NCBI GenBank assembly: GCA_024640985.1
Contig: JAHEDY010000011.1
Location: 44,678-108,677 of the forward strand
Length of the DNA: 64,000 bases
DNA from: Gammaproteobacteria bacterium
Lineage (GTDB): Bacteria; Pseudomonadota; Gammaproteobacteria; Pseudomonadales; Litorivicinaceae
Reading direction: 5' to 3'
Under the pieces are notes generated by a model. That model saw only the letters and a list, made by a program, of their open reading frames with translations. It ran no database searches and was not told the DNA's origin. Position numbers and translations under genes: made by a program. How positions within the stretch are numbered: the first letter of the stretch is position 1; every line of letters starts with the position of its first letter. Shown here one piece after another: positions 7,836-15,322 of the stretch.

Positions 7836-9750
7836 CTGGATTCGCTAATGCCTCGATGTTCTTAACCGGTTCGCCATGCACCACATTTCGCACAGCCAGT
7901 TCCACAATCTTACCACTTACCGTTCGCGGGAGGTCAGGAACCTGCACAATCACCTCTGGAACGTGGCGTGGCGTGGTGTTGTCCTTAATCTGGATCTTGA
8001 TGGCTTTGCGAAGATCATCCGTTAGCGCCAGTGTGTCGCGGAGCACAACAAATAAAACCACCCGAACATCCTCGCCAACCTGTTGACCGATTGCGAGGGA
8101 TTCAAGGACCTCAGGGATGGCTTCGACCTGCCGGTAAATCTCGGCAGTCCCAATACGAACACCGCCTGGATTGAGTGTTGCATCCGCCCGCCCGTAGATA
8201 ATAAATCCGTCACGCTCGGTATGTTCGGCAAAATCACCATGTGCCCACATGCCTTGAAAATGTTCGAAGTAAGCAGCTCGGTATTTGACACCATCGGTAT
8301 CGCCAAAAAAGCGCAGCGGCATCACGGGAAACGGCTGACGGCAGACCAACTCACCTTTCTCACCGATCACTGACTGGCCATTTTCGTTCACTACATCGAC
8401 GGCAAGTCCAAGCCCCGCGCACTGCAGTTCGCCACGGTAGATGGGTCGAATTGGGCAAGACAGACAGAAACAGGACATGATATCAGTCCCTCCGGAAATG
8501 GAGCCGAGGAGGACATCGTCTTTAATGTCTCGATAGACGTAATCAAAGGATTCGTGCGCTAAAGGTGAGCCGGTCGATAAGATCGCCTTGAGGGACGTCA
8601 GGGTGTGCTGTTGAGCCGGTTGATAGCGATGTTTATCAAGTGCTGCGATGTATTTTGCGCTGGTTCCAAAGACATGCCAGTCATCTTGCTCACACAGGGT
8701 CCACAGTGTTTTCGCGCCCCGCACAAAGGGTGATCCATCATAGGTCACGATGGTGGCTTGTGATGCTAGAGATCCAAGCAGCCAGTTCCACATCATCCAG
8801 CCACAGGTGGTGTAGTAAAACACCCGATCAAATGGTTTGATATCGACGTGGTATCTGTGTTCTTTGACCAACTGAATCAGTGCACCGCCTTGACTATGTA
8901 CGATGCATTTTGGAACGCCAGTGGTACCTGAGCTGTAGAGGATAAATCCTGGATGGTTAAAGGCCGTGGGATCAAACGTCAGGGCGTGCTCACCTAAGAC
9001 TGCGTCATCGAAATGAAGAACCTCACAACCGGGCCGTTGAATCGGACTCGACATCACATCAGGGCAGGCACCTGGGAAAATAATAGCGGCCATGACCGAA
9101 GGAAGTTCGACCAACAGTCCGTTGACGCGTTCAGTGAGGTCAATCGCTTTTTTGTTGTAGCAGGTGGTGTGTGCAGCAATTAGTACCTTAGGTTTGGTTT
9201 GTCCAAACCGGTCAAGAACTCCTTGAATACCGAAATCTGGAGAGCAACTGGTCCAAATGGCTCCGAGTGACAAGGTTGCAAGCGACGCGATGATCGCTTC
9301 AGCGCCGTTACTGACAAAGCCTGCGACGACGTCTTCAGATCGCACACCGAGTGATTGTAATCGGTGTCTGAAATTGGCCACTTGCTGTCTCAGATCACCC
9401 CAAGTGAGCTCAGAGCGCTCGCCTTTTTCGGTGTAAGAAATCACCGCAATCACATCGTCTGGCGCATCATGGGCGAGACAATTCTGTGCAAAATTTAAGG
9501 TTGATTCTGGATAGAACTGAGCTCCTGGCATGGCATGACGATCGGTGAGCGATGGGCCCTTTCGCTCTCCAATGAAGCTTGCATGCTCCCAGACGCCATC
9601 CCAAAAGGATTCCGGTTCATGCACGCTAAATTTGTGCAGTCCTGAATAATCATGTATCGAGCGACCGAGCTTTGCATTGAAATGCGCCATCAAATCTGTG
9701 ATCCCCGCTTGCGCGATACGATCTGTGGTCGGAGTCCAAAGGGCGGTCAT
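7792..9750 (-). CDS. aacS: Acetoacetyl-CoA synthetase
   Basis: Cytosolic acyl-adenylate-forming enzyme that activates acetoacetate with ATP and CoA (EC 6.2.1.16). At 652 residues it has the length of the AacS/Acs branch: N-terminal cap motif (FWDGVWEH), phosphate-binding loop ILYSSGTTGVPK, a central ISGGTDIMSCF, GELVCRQP, and the C-terminal PRTVSGK whose lysine completes adenylation. ISGGTDI fits acetoacetate rather than acetate enzymes. It lies next to the PHB genes, which fits reuse of acetoacetate released from hydroxybutyrate. It leads a minus-strand series that continues into the VWA gene. Confidence 0.93.
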   Translation of the reverse strand: MTALWTPTTDRIAQAGITDLMAHFNAKLGRSIHDYSGLHKFSVHEPESFWDGVWEHASFIGERKGPSLTDRHAMPGAQFYPESTLNFAQNCLAHDAPDDVIAVISYTEKGERSELTWGDLRQQVANFRHRLQSLGVRSEDVVAGFVSNGAEAIIASLATLSLGAIWTSCSPDFGIQGVLDRFGQTKPKVLIAAHTTCYNKKAIDLTERVNGLLVELPSVMAAIIFPGACPDVMSSPIQRPGCEVLHFDDAVLGEHALTFDPTAFNHPGFILYSSGTTGVPKCIVHSQGGALIQLVKEHRYHVDIKPFDRVFYYTTCGWMMWNWLLGSLASQATIVTYDGSPFVRGAKTLWTLCEQDDWHVFGTSAKYIAALDKHRYQPAQQHTLTSLKAILSTGSPLAHESFDYVYRDIKDDVLLGSISGGTDIMSCFCLSCPIRPIYRGELQCAGLGLAVDVVNENGQSVIGEKGELVCRQPFPVMPLRFFGDTDGVKYRAAYFEHFQGMWAHGDFAEHTERDGFIIYGRADATLNPGGVRIGTAEIYRQVEAIPEVLESLAIGQQVGEDVRVVLFVVLRDTLALTDDLRKAIKIQIKDNTTPRHVPEVIVQVPDLPRTVSGKIVELAVRNVVHGEPVKNIEALANPDALDYFKDHPDVRL

Positions 9751-9854
9751 GGTCTAATGATCCTGTTGCCAAAGAGCTCCCAAATGCTATCAGATGCCCT
9801 GAAGTTTGTGGGACTTCATCTACGACTAATCACCACTGAACAAAGCTTGATTTT

Positions 9855-9896
9855 TTGTGCACTGCAACGTACCGTCCGCATATTGCAATGCACCAA
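9855..9896. promoter_or_regulatory. Inverted TTGYRCA-type repeat upstream of phasin (candidate operator)
   Basis: TTGTGCACTGCAA (9855-9867) and TTGCAATGCACCAA (9883-9896) are near-perfect inverted copies about 28 bases apart. Each is itself rich in TGC/GCA half-sites, like sites bound by PhaR-type PHA repressors. They lie just before the phasin ribosome-binding site, overlapping the region where its promoter should be (TTGATT at 9847-9852 is a possible -35). The identity of the binding protein is inference. Confidence 0.45.
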
Positions 9897-9914
9897 TAGA
9901 TAGAGGACCTAGAC

Positions 9915-10298
9915 GTGTTTGATCAACTCTTAAAACAGAACGAAGCCATGATGAAGTCAATGCAGTCGATGATGACGCTTGACGCGTTTGAACAAGCGAT
10001 GAAGCCAATGACGCATTTGCTGGAACTTCAGCGCTCAATGCTTGAGTCACTGGCCGAAGAACAGACCCAGCTATCAACCGAACTGATGACTGATGCGCTC
10101 GAAGAAGCTCGGGCTGTATGTAACTGTGAATCCATGCCTGAATTAATGGAAGTTCACAAAAATTTCCTTCAGAAGTATCAGGAGAAAATGGCAGAGCTTG
10201 CTAAGAAGCAGGCGTCGTCATGGACTCAAGTCAGCGAAGAAGCGCTGAGTGTGATGAAAAAGAATGCTGAAGAAATGGCCAAGTCATTTCAGAAGTAA
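9915..10298 (+). CDS. phaP: Phasin (PHA granule-associated protein)
   Basis: A 127-residue, almost entirely helical, Met- and Gln-rich amphipathic protein without signal peptide, typical of phasins that coat polyhydroxybutyrate granules. The pattern of MFDQLLKQNEAMMKSMQSMM followed by long amphipathic helices and an EEMAKSFQK tail fits the family, and the location beside phaC/phaB supports it. The start is GTG at 9915 with AGAGGA eight bases upstream. An inverted repeat upstream may be its operator, and a strong two-way terminator follows. Confidence 0.85.
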   Translation: MFDQLLKQNEAMMKSMQSMMTLDAFEQAMKPMTHLLELQRSMLESLAEEQTQLSTELMTDALEEARAVCNCESMPELMEVHKNFLQKYQEKMAELAKKQASSWTQVSEEALSVMKKNAEEMAKSFQK

Positions 10299-10309
10299 CT
10301 GACGCTCAC

Positions 10310-10349
10310 AAAAAACCCCCGGCTGAGTAATCAGCCGGGGGTTTTTTTT
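10310..10349. terminator. Bidirectional Rho-independent terminator between phaP and phaC
   Basis: Six A residues, CCCCCGGCTGA, loop GTAA, TCAGCCGGGGG and eight T residues. The 11-bp GC-rich stem is flanked by A- and T-runs, so it works on both strands and serves the convergent phasin and phaC genes. Confidence 0.95.
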
Positions 10350-10359
10350 CGGGTTTCGA

Positions 10360-12081
10360 TCAGATGCGAACACGGACATAGTCGCCCGGAGCAGGAACGA
10401 TTTCTTGAAATTCCGAATGGCTGCCGATCTCACGTGCTGGAACCTGCTTGGAATCTTGTTGATCCAACCATTCATGCCAGTGCGACCACCATGAACCTGG
10501 GTGATCAGTTGCCGTTTCCAGCCAATGGTCGGCCCCTTGTCCGAGTTCACCATCGCTCCAGAAGTTTCGCTTATTTTTCGCAGGGGGATTGATGACACCC
10601 GCAATGTGTCCAGAACCACCCAGCACAAATTCCACTGGACCACCCATGAGTTCAGTGCCAAGGAAGGTTGTTTTCCAGGGTGCGATGTGATCTTCGATGG
10701 CTGATAGGAAGTATGACGGGGTCTTGATCTTCTCTAATTCAACCGATTTCCCACAACAGGTGAAGCCACCGGATTTTGCGAGGTTGTTGTTGACATACAT
10801 CTCACGAATGTAGGTGTTGTACATGGCGGCCGGTAAGTTGGTGGGATCAGAGTTCCAGTACAGTAAATCAAATGGAGGAGGAGTCTTTCCTTTGAGATAG
10901 TTATTCACGACGTAGGACCAAATTAAGTCGTTGGACCGAAGCATGTTGAAACCAAGAGCAAGACTTTTCCCGGACATCACGCCATCTTTAGAGACTTGCG
11001 CTGCACGCATATCCACATCTTCTTGATCAAGAAATACACCAAGGTCCCCTGGATCTGAGAAGTCGAGCAAGGTCGTCAGGAAGGTGGCTGAGCCGATACT
11101 GGCATCGCGCTTCTTTTGCATGACGCCGAGCGCAGAACCGAGAATTGTGCCGCCAATACACCAGGCCACAGCATTCATCTTCTTTTCACCGGTGATGTCT
11201 TTGACCACGCGTGTTGCTTCGAAAATGCCATCTTGAACGTAATCGTCCCAACCGATCTGACTGTATTCTGGTGTGGTGTTCGCCCAAGAAATCAAAAACA
11301 CCGTATTGCCCTGATCGACGCACCATTTGACATAGGAGTTCTGGGGTTGCAGATCAAGAATATAAAATTTGTTGATGCAAGGTGGGACAATCAACAGCGG
11401 GCGCTGATGAACCGTTTCGGTTGTCGGCTTATATTGGATGAGTTCAAACAAATGGTTTCTAAAGACCACAGAGCCTTCGGATACACCGATGTTTTCGCCT
11501 AAAATGAACGCCGATTCGTCGGTCATGGTAATTCGACCTTTCTCAAGGTCAGCCATTAAATTCTGAAGACCGTCAACCAGACTTTGGCCTTTGGTATCCA
11601 TTGCTTCTTTGAGCACCTCAGGATTGAGTGTGACGAAGTTGGATGGGCTCATCGCATCGATAAAATACTGGGTATAAAACTTCAGCTTATCTTTTTCTTT
11701 TCCTTCAACAGGAATGGCGTCAGTCGATTTGTTAAGAACATCGGCTGTGAGCAGATAGGACTGCTTAATAAAATCAAAAATCGGAAGATTGGACCACTCA
11801 TCGGAGTCAAACCGGCGATCTTTCTGCGGCTCAAAATTCATGGTTCCACTCATGAAATCGGTCCATAAATTGAAATGGTCTTGCTGATACTTGGTGACCA
11901 TCTCCAGCCAGCCTTGTGGATTGGTCCAGGGTTGCATCACGATTTGAGTCCAGACATCAGTCAGGTTCTTCATGATATCGGCCGTGTCTTCAGCACGCAT
12001 CAACCCCTGCAGCAGACGTTTACTTTCTGCGTTCATGGATTCAAATAGTTTTTCGGGTGCTTGCTGATTTTCAGTGCTCAC
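10360..12081 (-). CDS. phaC: Class I polyhydroxyalkanoate synthase
   Basis: Polymerises 3-hydroxybutyryl-CoA on the PHB granule surface. The protein has 573 residues from the chosen GTG at 12081, which has GAGGA upstream; an upstream in-frame ATG at 12147 lies inside a hairpin and gives an untypical N-terminus. The alpha/beta-hydrolase core carries the nucleophile in AWCIGGT (about C308), the acid in EDHIAPW and the histidine in GSGHIAG. The lipase-like box reads A-x-C-x-G instead of the usual G-x-C-x-G. Length and the absence of a phaE or phaR partner point to class I. It lies downstream of phaB. Confidence 0.95.
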   Translation of the reverse strand: MSTENQQAPEKLFESMNAESKRLLQGLMRAEDTADIMKNLTDVWTQIVMQPWTNPQGWLEMVTKYQQDHFNLWTDFMSGTMNFEPQKDRRFDSDEWSNLPIFDFIKQSYLLTADVLNKSTDAIPVEGKEKDKLKFYTQYFIDAMSPSNFVTLNPEVLKEAMDTKGQSLVDGLQNLMADLEKGRITMTDESAFILGENIGVSEGSVVFRNHLFELIQYKPTTETVHQRPLLIVPPCINKFYILDLQPQNSYVKWCVDQGNTVFLISWANTTPEYSQIGWDDYVQDGIFEATRVVKDITGEKKMNAVAWCIGGTILGSALGVMQKKRDASIGSATFLTTLLDFSDPGDLGVFLDQEDVDMRAAQVSKDGVMSGKSLALGFNMLRSNDLIWSYVVNNYLKGKTPPPFDLLYWNSDPTNLPAAMYNTYIREMYVNNNLAKSGGFTCCGKSVELEKIKTPSYFLSAIEDHIAPWKTTFLGTELMGGPVEFVLGGSGHIAGVINPPAKNKRNFWSDGELGQGADHWLETATDHPGSWWSHWHEWLDQQDSKQVPAREIGSHSEFQEIVPAPGDYVRVRI

Positions 12082-12141
12082 GTCCGTGTCCTCTTTAATT
12101 CGAAGGCGATAGTCTATTGTGCGTCGCAACAAAAGGGAAGG

Positions 12142-12163
12142 CGGCAAGGAGAATTCCTTGCCG
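12142..12163. repeat. Hairpin between phaB and phaC
   Basis: CGGCAAGGA-GAAT-TCCTTGCCG is a perfect 9-bp stem with a 4-base loop in the 92-base gap between phaB and phaC. On the transcribed minus strand it is followed by CCTTCCCTTTTG, a poor U-tract. It may be a partial terminator, attenuator or processing site that sets the ratio of phaC to phaB message. Confidence 0.6.
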
Positions 12164-12173
12164 AACAGGGTAT

Positions 12174-12920
12174 TTAGAACATGTGTTGGCCGCCGTTAAT
12201 CGCCAGGTTGGAACCGGTGACGAAGGCTGCCCTTTCGGAGGCAAGGAATGCAACTGCATAGGCAATTTCATCGGGATTACCTAGGCGGCCGACTGGAATG
12301 GTCGATGCGATTTTCTCTAAAATTTCATCACCGATGGCTGCAACCATCGCGGTCATAATGTATCCCGGACTGACGGTGTTGACGGTCACGCCTTTCGATG
12401 CAACCTCTTGAGCGAGCGATTTGGTAAAACCATGCATGCCGGCTTTTGCCGCGGCATAGTTCGATTGTCCGAACTGACCTTTTTGGCCGTTAACGGAACT
12501 GATATTAATCACGCGGCCCCATTTTTCTTCCAACATCCCATTAATCACGAGGCGCGTCATATTAAAAACTGAGCGGAGGTTGGCATGCATGACCTGGTCC
12601 CACTGTTCCAGTGTCATTTTACGGAATGTCGAATCACGAGTAATCCCCGCGTTATTGACCAAGCAGTGGACGTTGCCATGATTTTCCATAACTCCTTCGA
12701 TGCACTGTCTCGCAGATTCCGAATCGGACACATCTCCGTAGGCAATATCAAATTCATAACCAGCGGCACGCTGATCGTCTTGCCAGGCTTTGGCCTTGTC
12801 ATGATTGCCACCAGAATTGTATCCGGCAACGACTGTGAAACCTTGAGTAAACAGTTCTTGGCAGATTGAGGTTCCGATACCACCGGTACCACCGGTCACG
12901 AGTGCGATACGCTTAGACAT
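12174..12920 (-). CDS. phaB: Acetoacetyl-CoA reductase (NADPH)
   Basis: SDR-family enzyme that reduces acetoacetyl-CoA to (R)-3-hydroxybutyryl-CoA for PHB synthesis. It has 248 residues from the ATG at 12920, which has GGAG at the right distance; an ATG four codons earlier would overlap that site. Seen are the cofactor motif TGGTGGIGTS, NNAG, the catalytic serine in NISSVNGQKGQFGQ and YAAAKAG with the Tyr-Lys pair. SVNGQKGQFGQSNYAAAKAG closely matches PhaB rather than FabG. phaC follows after 92 bases; the thiolase phaA is not in the window. Confidence 0.94.
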   Translation of the reverse strand: MSKRIALVTGGTGGIGTSICQELFTQGFTVVAGYNSGGNHDKAKAWQDDQRAAGYEFDIAYGDVSDSESARQCIEGVMENHGNVHCLVNNAGITRDSTFRKMTLEQWDQVMHANLRSVFNMTRLVINGMLEEKWGRVINISSVNGQKGQFGQSNYAAAKAGMHGFTKSLAQEVASKGVTVNTVSPGYIMTAMVAAIGDEILEKIASTIPVGRLGNPDEIAYAVAFLASERAAFVTGSNLAINGGQHMF

Positions 12921-12989
12921 GCTGAGCTCCATGCAGTTCTTATTGAAAAAGCCTTATCATTAGTCACTGGATTCCATCGAGATGCAAGT

Positions 12990-13259
12990 ATGTCTGACCC
13001 AAAGTCGCCCACTCCATTAGTCGCAGATACCGTTGACGCAACCGGTTTAAAATGTCCCGAGCCCGTAATGATGCTGCGGAATGCGTTACGCAACGTGGAT
13101 GCGGGGGTTTGTATTAAATTAGTGGCGACGGATCCCTCGACCTTGCGCGACATTCCAACGATGTGTCGGTTTATGCACCATCAGTTGGTGTCTGAAGCAA
13201 CACAGGATGGGTGTTATGAATTCATTGTCTCCGCTCGAGGCGCTAAATCACAGTCCTGA
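12990..13259 (+). CDS. tusA: TusA-family sulfurtransferase
   Basis: Small cytosolic persulfide carrier of 89 residues, with the invariant cysteine in KCPEPVMMLRNAL (C22) after the DATGL strand. In the tRNA thiolation relay TusA passes sulfur from IscS towards 2-thiouridine. The fold and length fit TusA well, but paralogues such as YeeD share the motif and no tusBCDE lie nearby. It is divergent from phaB, and its last 46 bases overlap the end of the convergent DUF3080 gene. Confidence 0.85.
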   Translation: MSDPKSPTPLVADTVDATGLKCPEPVMMLRNALRNVDAGVCIKLVATDPSTLRDIPTMCRFMHHQLVSEATQDGCYEFIVSARGAKSQS

Positions 13260-14230
13260 AGAATCGTTTGCCACTGTTTGATGTGTGTCGACAACAACAT
13301 CCGGAGTTGATGCCGTGTCCCGCTGGGCAGTTCCAGTAATCCATCAATCAGCGCATCGTTGGTGATGAGCGTCAATGGGAGTTGCTTCCATTGATGTTCT
13401 AATCCATCCAGTGAGCGGATGACCGCAGACCACTTTGGCTGTAAGTGAATTCTGAAGTAATTCGTTAAGAAGGTTTCAATCATCTGACCCTTATTGGTTG
13501 GTGTGCCCATTGGGCATAATCGATTGGCTTTGATGGCTTGGTTTTGAATGCGATTCGCTACCGTCAGCCAAGCGAGGGTCTCAGTGATGGCCTGATGGAG
13601 GGTTCCATGGTGCTGGGTTTGACTCCACTGGTGTAAGGCGTTCTCAAACTCGGTGACGGCTAGGGAACTGGGTGCAGAAGCTCCGGTTAATGCATGATTC
13701 AGTGTCCTGAAGATCGGTTGGCTGCGCTGCGCATAGGCTTGTGAACTTTCATTCAAACCCGCAAATGGTCGGGAGAGTTTTGATTGGAGTCGTTGGGCTT
13801 CTTCGCTTTGCATGAGAAGTGCAATCACCGAGGCTTCCACGTCCTGCGTTTTGGACTGCACAGCCTCTTGATACCATTGGTATTCTTGGAGGCTCTGACA
13901 GGCGTTTAGACCGGCTCGTACTTTCCATTCATAGACAAGGCGGGTCGACTCTTGTTTTTGACGACCCAAACTCGAATTCCGCTCGGCGATCAGCGGCAGA
14001 AGTCCACATTCACCGAGTTCGAGTGCATCACCGAAGCGAATGCGCGTCTCGCTTAATTCCACAACCGGCCGGCTCGGTGCGTTAGCTATAATCTTTCCGA
14101 GTTGTTCTGGTGGCTGATTGAGAATTGCAGCAATTCGATCGAGATCGTCTTGGTCTGGACTAAGGGGTTGAGTGGATCCCTGACATCCGATCAATAAGAC
14201 TGCAAGCAGTGGGATGAGTCGAAATAAAAT
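13214..14230 (-). CDS. DUF3080-type lipoprotein, probable ATT start
   Basis: Predicted outer-surface or periplasmic lipoprotein of about 338 residues, mostly helical. The lipobox LLIGC is preceded by ILFRLIPLLAVL, a proper short lipoprotein signal, but the only common start codon in frame is a TTG (14194) two codons before the cysteine, and the frame closes at 14285. The ATT at 14230 gives M-LFRLIPLLAVLLIGC and has GGAGG nine bases upstream, so I take it as the start. The gene then begins inside epmC, overlapping it by 71 bases. Function unknown; this family is found in Pseudomonas relatives near the same genes. Confidence 0.75.
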   Translation of the reverse strand: MLFRLIPLLAVLLIGCQGSTQPLSPDQDDLDRIAAILNQPPEQLGKIIANAPSRPVVELSETRIRFGDALELGECGLLPLIAERNSSLGRQKQESTRLVYEWKVRAGLNACQSLQEYQWYQEAVQSKTQDVEASVIALLMQSEEAQRLQSKLSRPFAGLNESSQAYAQRSQPIFRTLNHALTGASAPSSLAVTEFENALHQWSQTQHHGTLHQAITETLAWLTVANRIQNQAIKANRLCPMGTPTNKGQMIETFLTNYFRIHLQPKWSAVIRSLDGLEHQWKQLPLTLITNDALIDGLLELPSGTRHQLRMLLSTHIKQWQTILQDCDLAPRAETMNS

Positions 14231-14720
14231 GGCGCATGCCCTCCAACACCAACCGAGGTGTTTCTGGTGGATTGTTAACCATTTCTATGTATCCGTTTTG
14301 TAAATTCTCAATAAATGCGTCAGACGGTGGCCTTCCTGAAAAATCATCCAGGCTCGGCGAAAATGGAATGTTCCAGATTTCGCACAACAGTTTTTCTAAT
14401 CCCTGAGGTCGAGCTTCTACGTGTTCAAACGCGTGTTGTTGGTCGACGCTTCGCCCGCAGGGAGAATACCAGTAACCGAAATCGTCGAGTTGTCGCCGGG
14501 CAGGCCCGGCCAGACAGTAGTGCGAGAGTTCATGGAAGAGGCTTCTGACAAAATCTTCTCTGAAAAAAAGGATTGCAGGCTCGCTTGCTTTTGGTGCTTG
14601 ATAAAAAGGCTCCGGCGCTCCCCCCTCAATGCGAAGCTCAGGCAGGATCTGCTCGCAGGCCTCGAGAATGAGAGGAATCATAAATTGGTCTAACGTCAAG
14701 GAATTGTTCGGTAATGGCAT
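14160..14720 (-). CDS. epmC: Elongation factor P hydroxylase
   Basis: Hydroxylates the beta-lysyl-lysine of EF-P, the last step of that modification. It has 186 residues, close to the 182 of E. coli YfcM. The metal site is seen as HELSHYC, followed by the strongly conserved GPARRQLDDFGYWYSPCGR and FEHVEARPQ. The C-terminus (GMRHFISTHP) still aligns with the family, so the frame is intact through its overlap with the next gene. The ATG at 14720 overlaps by seven bases the ATG of the divergent membrane protein, and no clear ribosome-binding site is seen. epmA and epmB are not in the window. Confidence 0.92.
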   Translation of the reverse strand: MPLPNNSLTLDQFMIPLILEACEQILPELRIEGGAPEPFYQAPKASEPAILFFREDFVRSLFHELSHYCLAGPARRQLDDFGYWYSPCGRSVDQQHAFEHVEARPQGLEKLLCEIWNIPFSPSLDDFSGRPPSDAFIENLQNGYIEMVNNPPETPRLVLEGMRHFISTHPTACSLIDRMSGIHSTP

Positions 14721-15181
14721 GGTTATGGATTGTACTTGGATTGCTGGCGATCGTGGGATCGATGACATGGATTCTTCCCTCACCCATGGAGCGTCGACAA
14801 GGCGAGCGACGAATGAAGGCCCTGCAATTGGGAATGAAAGTTCGAATGTTGTCGCTTGATGACTGGGCGAAAGAACGTCTCGATCGTGTTCAGTTGGCGC
14901 AATATCTTGTGTGGACCGATCGAAAACCGCGGTCGGCGACATTGTGGCGGATTCCAGACCGAGATGAGCCGTGGGCGTCTCCACCTGATGCCCGGAGTTG
15001 GGATTTACTGTCTGGGGACTTTTCGGTGTTTCTTGATTCGCTCCCTCAAGACATTGTCGGCGTGGGGGCGGATCAAGGTAGTGTTTGGGTGGCGCTCGAT
15101 GATGCGAAGGCAGCCGTGGAACCTGAGGCGATCAAGCCATACCTCGATCAACTGTTACTCCTTCTCACGCGCCGTGCATAA
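14714..15181 (+). CDS. Single-TM conserved hypothetical protein
   Basis: A 155-residue protein with one N-terminal membrane helix (about residues 2-21), a basic stretch (PMERRQGERRMKALQLGMKV) and a soluble domain of about 120 residues. The helix followed by arginines suggests a cytosolic C-terminal domain. I do not recognise a function; similar proteins lie next to epmC or topA in Pseudomonas relatives. The start overlaps that of divergent epmC, with AAGGA 11 bases upstream. Confidence 0.75.
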   Translation: MAWLWIVLGLLAIVGSMTWILPSPMERRQGERRMKALQLGMKVRMLSLDDWAKERLDRVQLAQYLVWTDRKPRSATLWRIPDRDEPWASPPDARSWDLLSGDFSVFLDSLPQDIVGVGADQGSVWVALDDAKAAVEPEAIKPYLDQLLLLLTRRA

Positions 15182-15322
15182 TTTTTATTCGCAACAGGGC
15201 TTGAGTCTGTTGAGGTTCTCCCGTATTGCTAAAAAAGAAAGAGATGCTTGCATCTAACTGTGTTTTGAATTTTCAATGCACCCCTTAAACCACATCACTG
15301 ATTGAGAGTGTTCAAAGAATCC

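Noticed and set aside
14160..14284. Frameshift joining epmC and the DUF3080 gene
   Set aside because: epmC keeps family similarity to its end and the second frame starts its own signal peptide, so two overlapping genes explain the sequence better.
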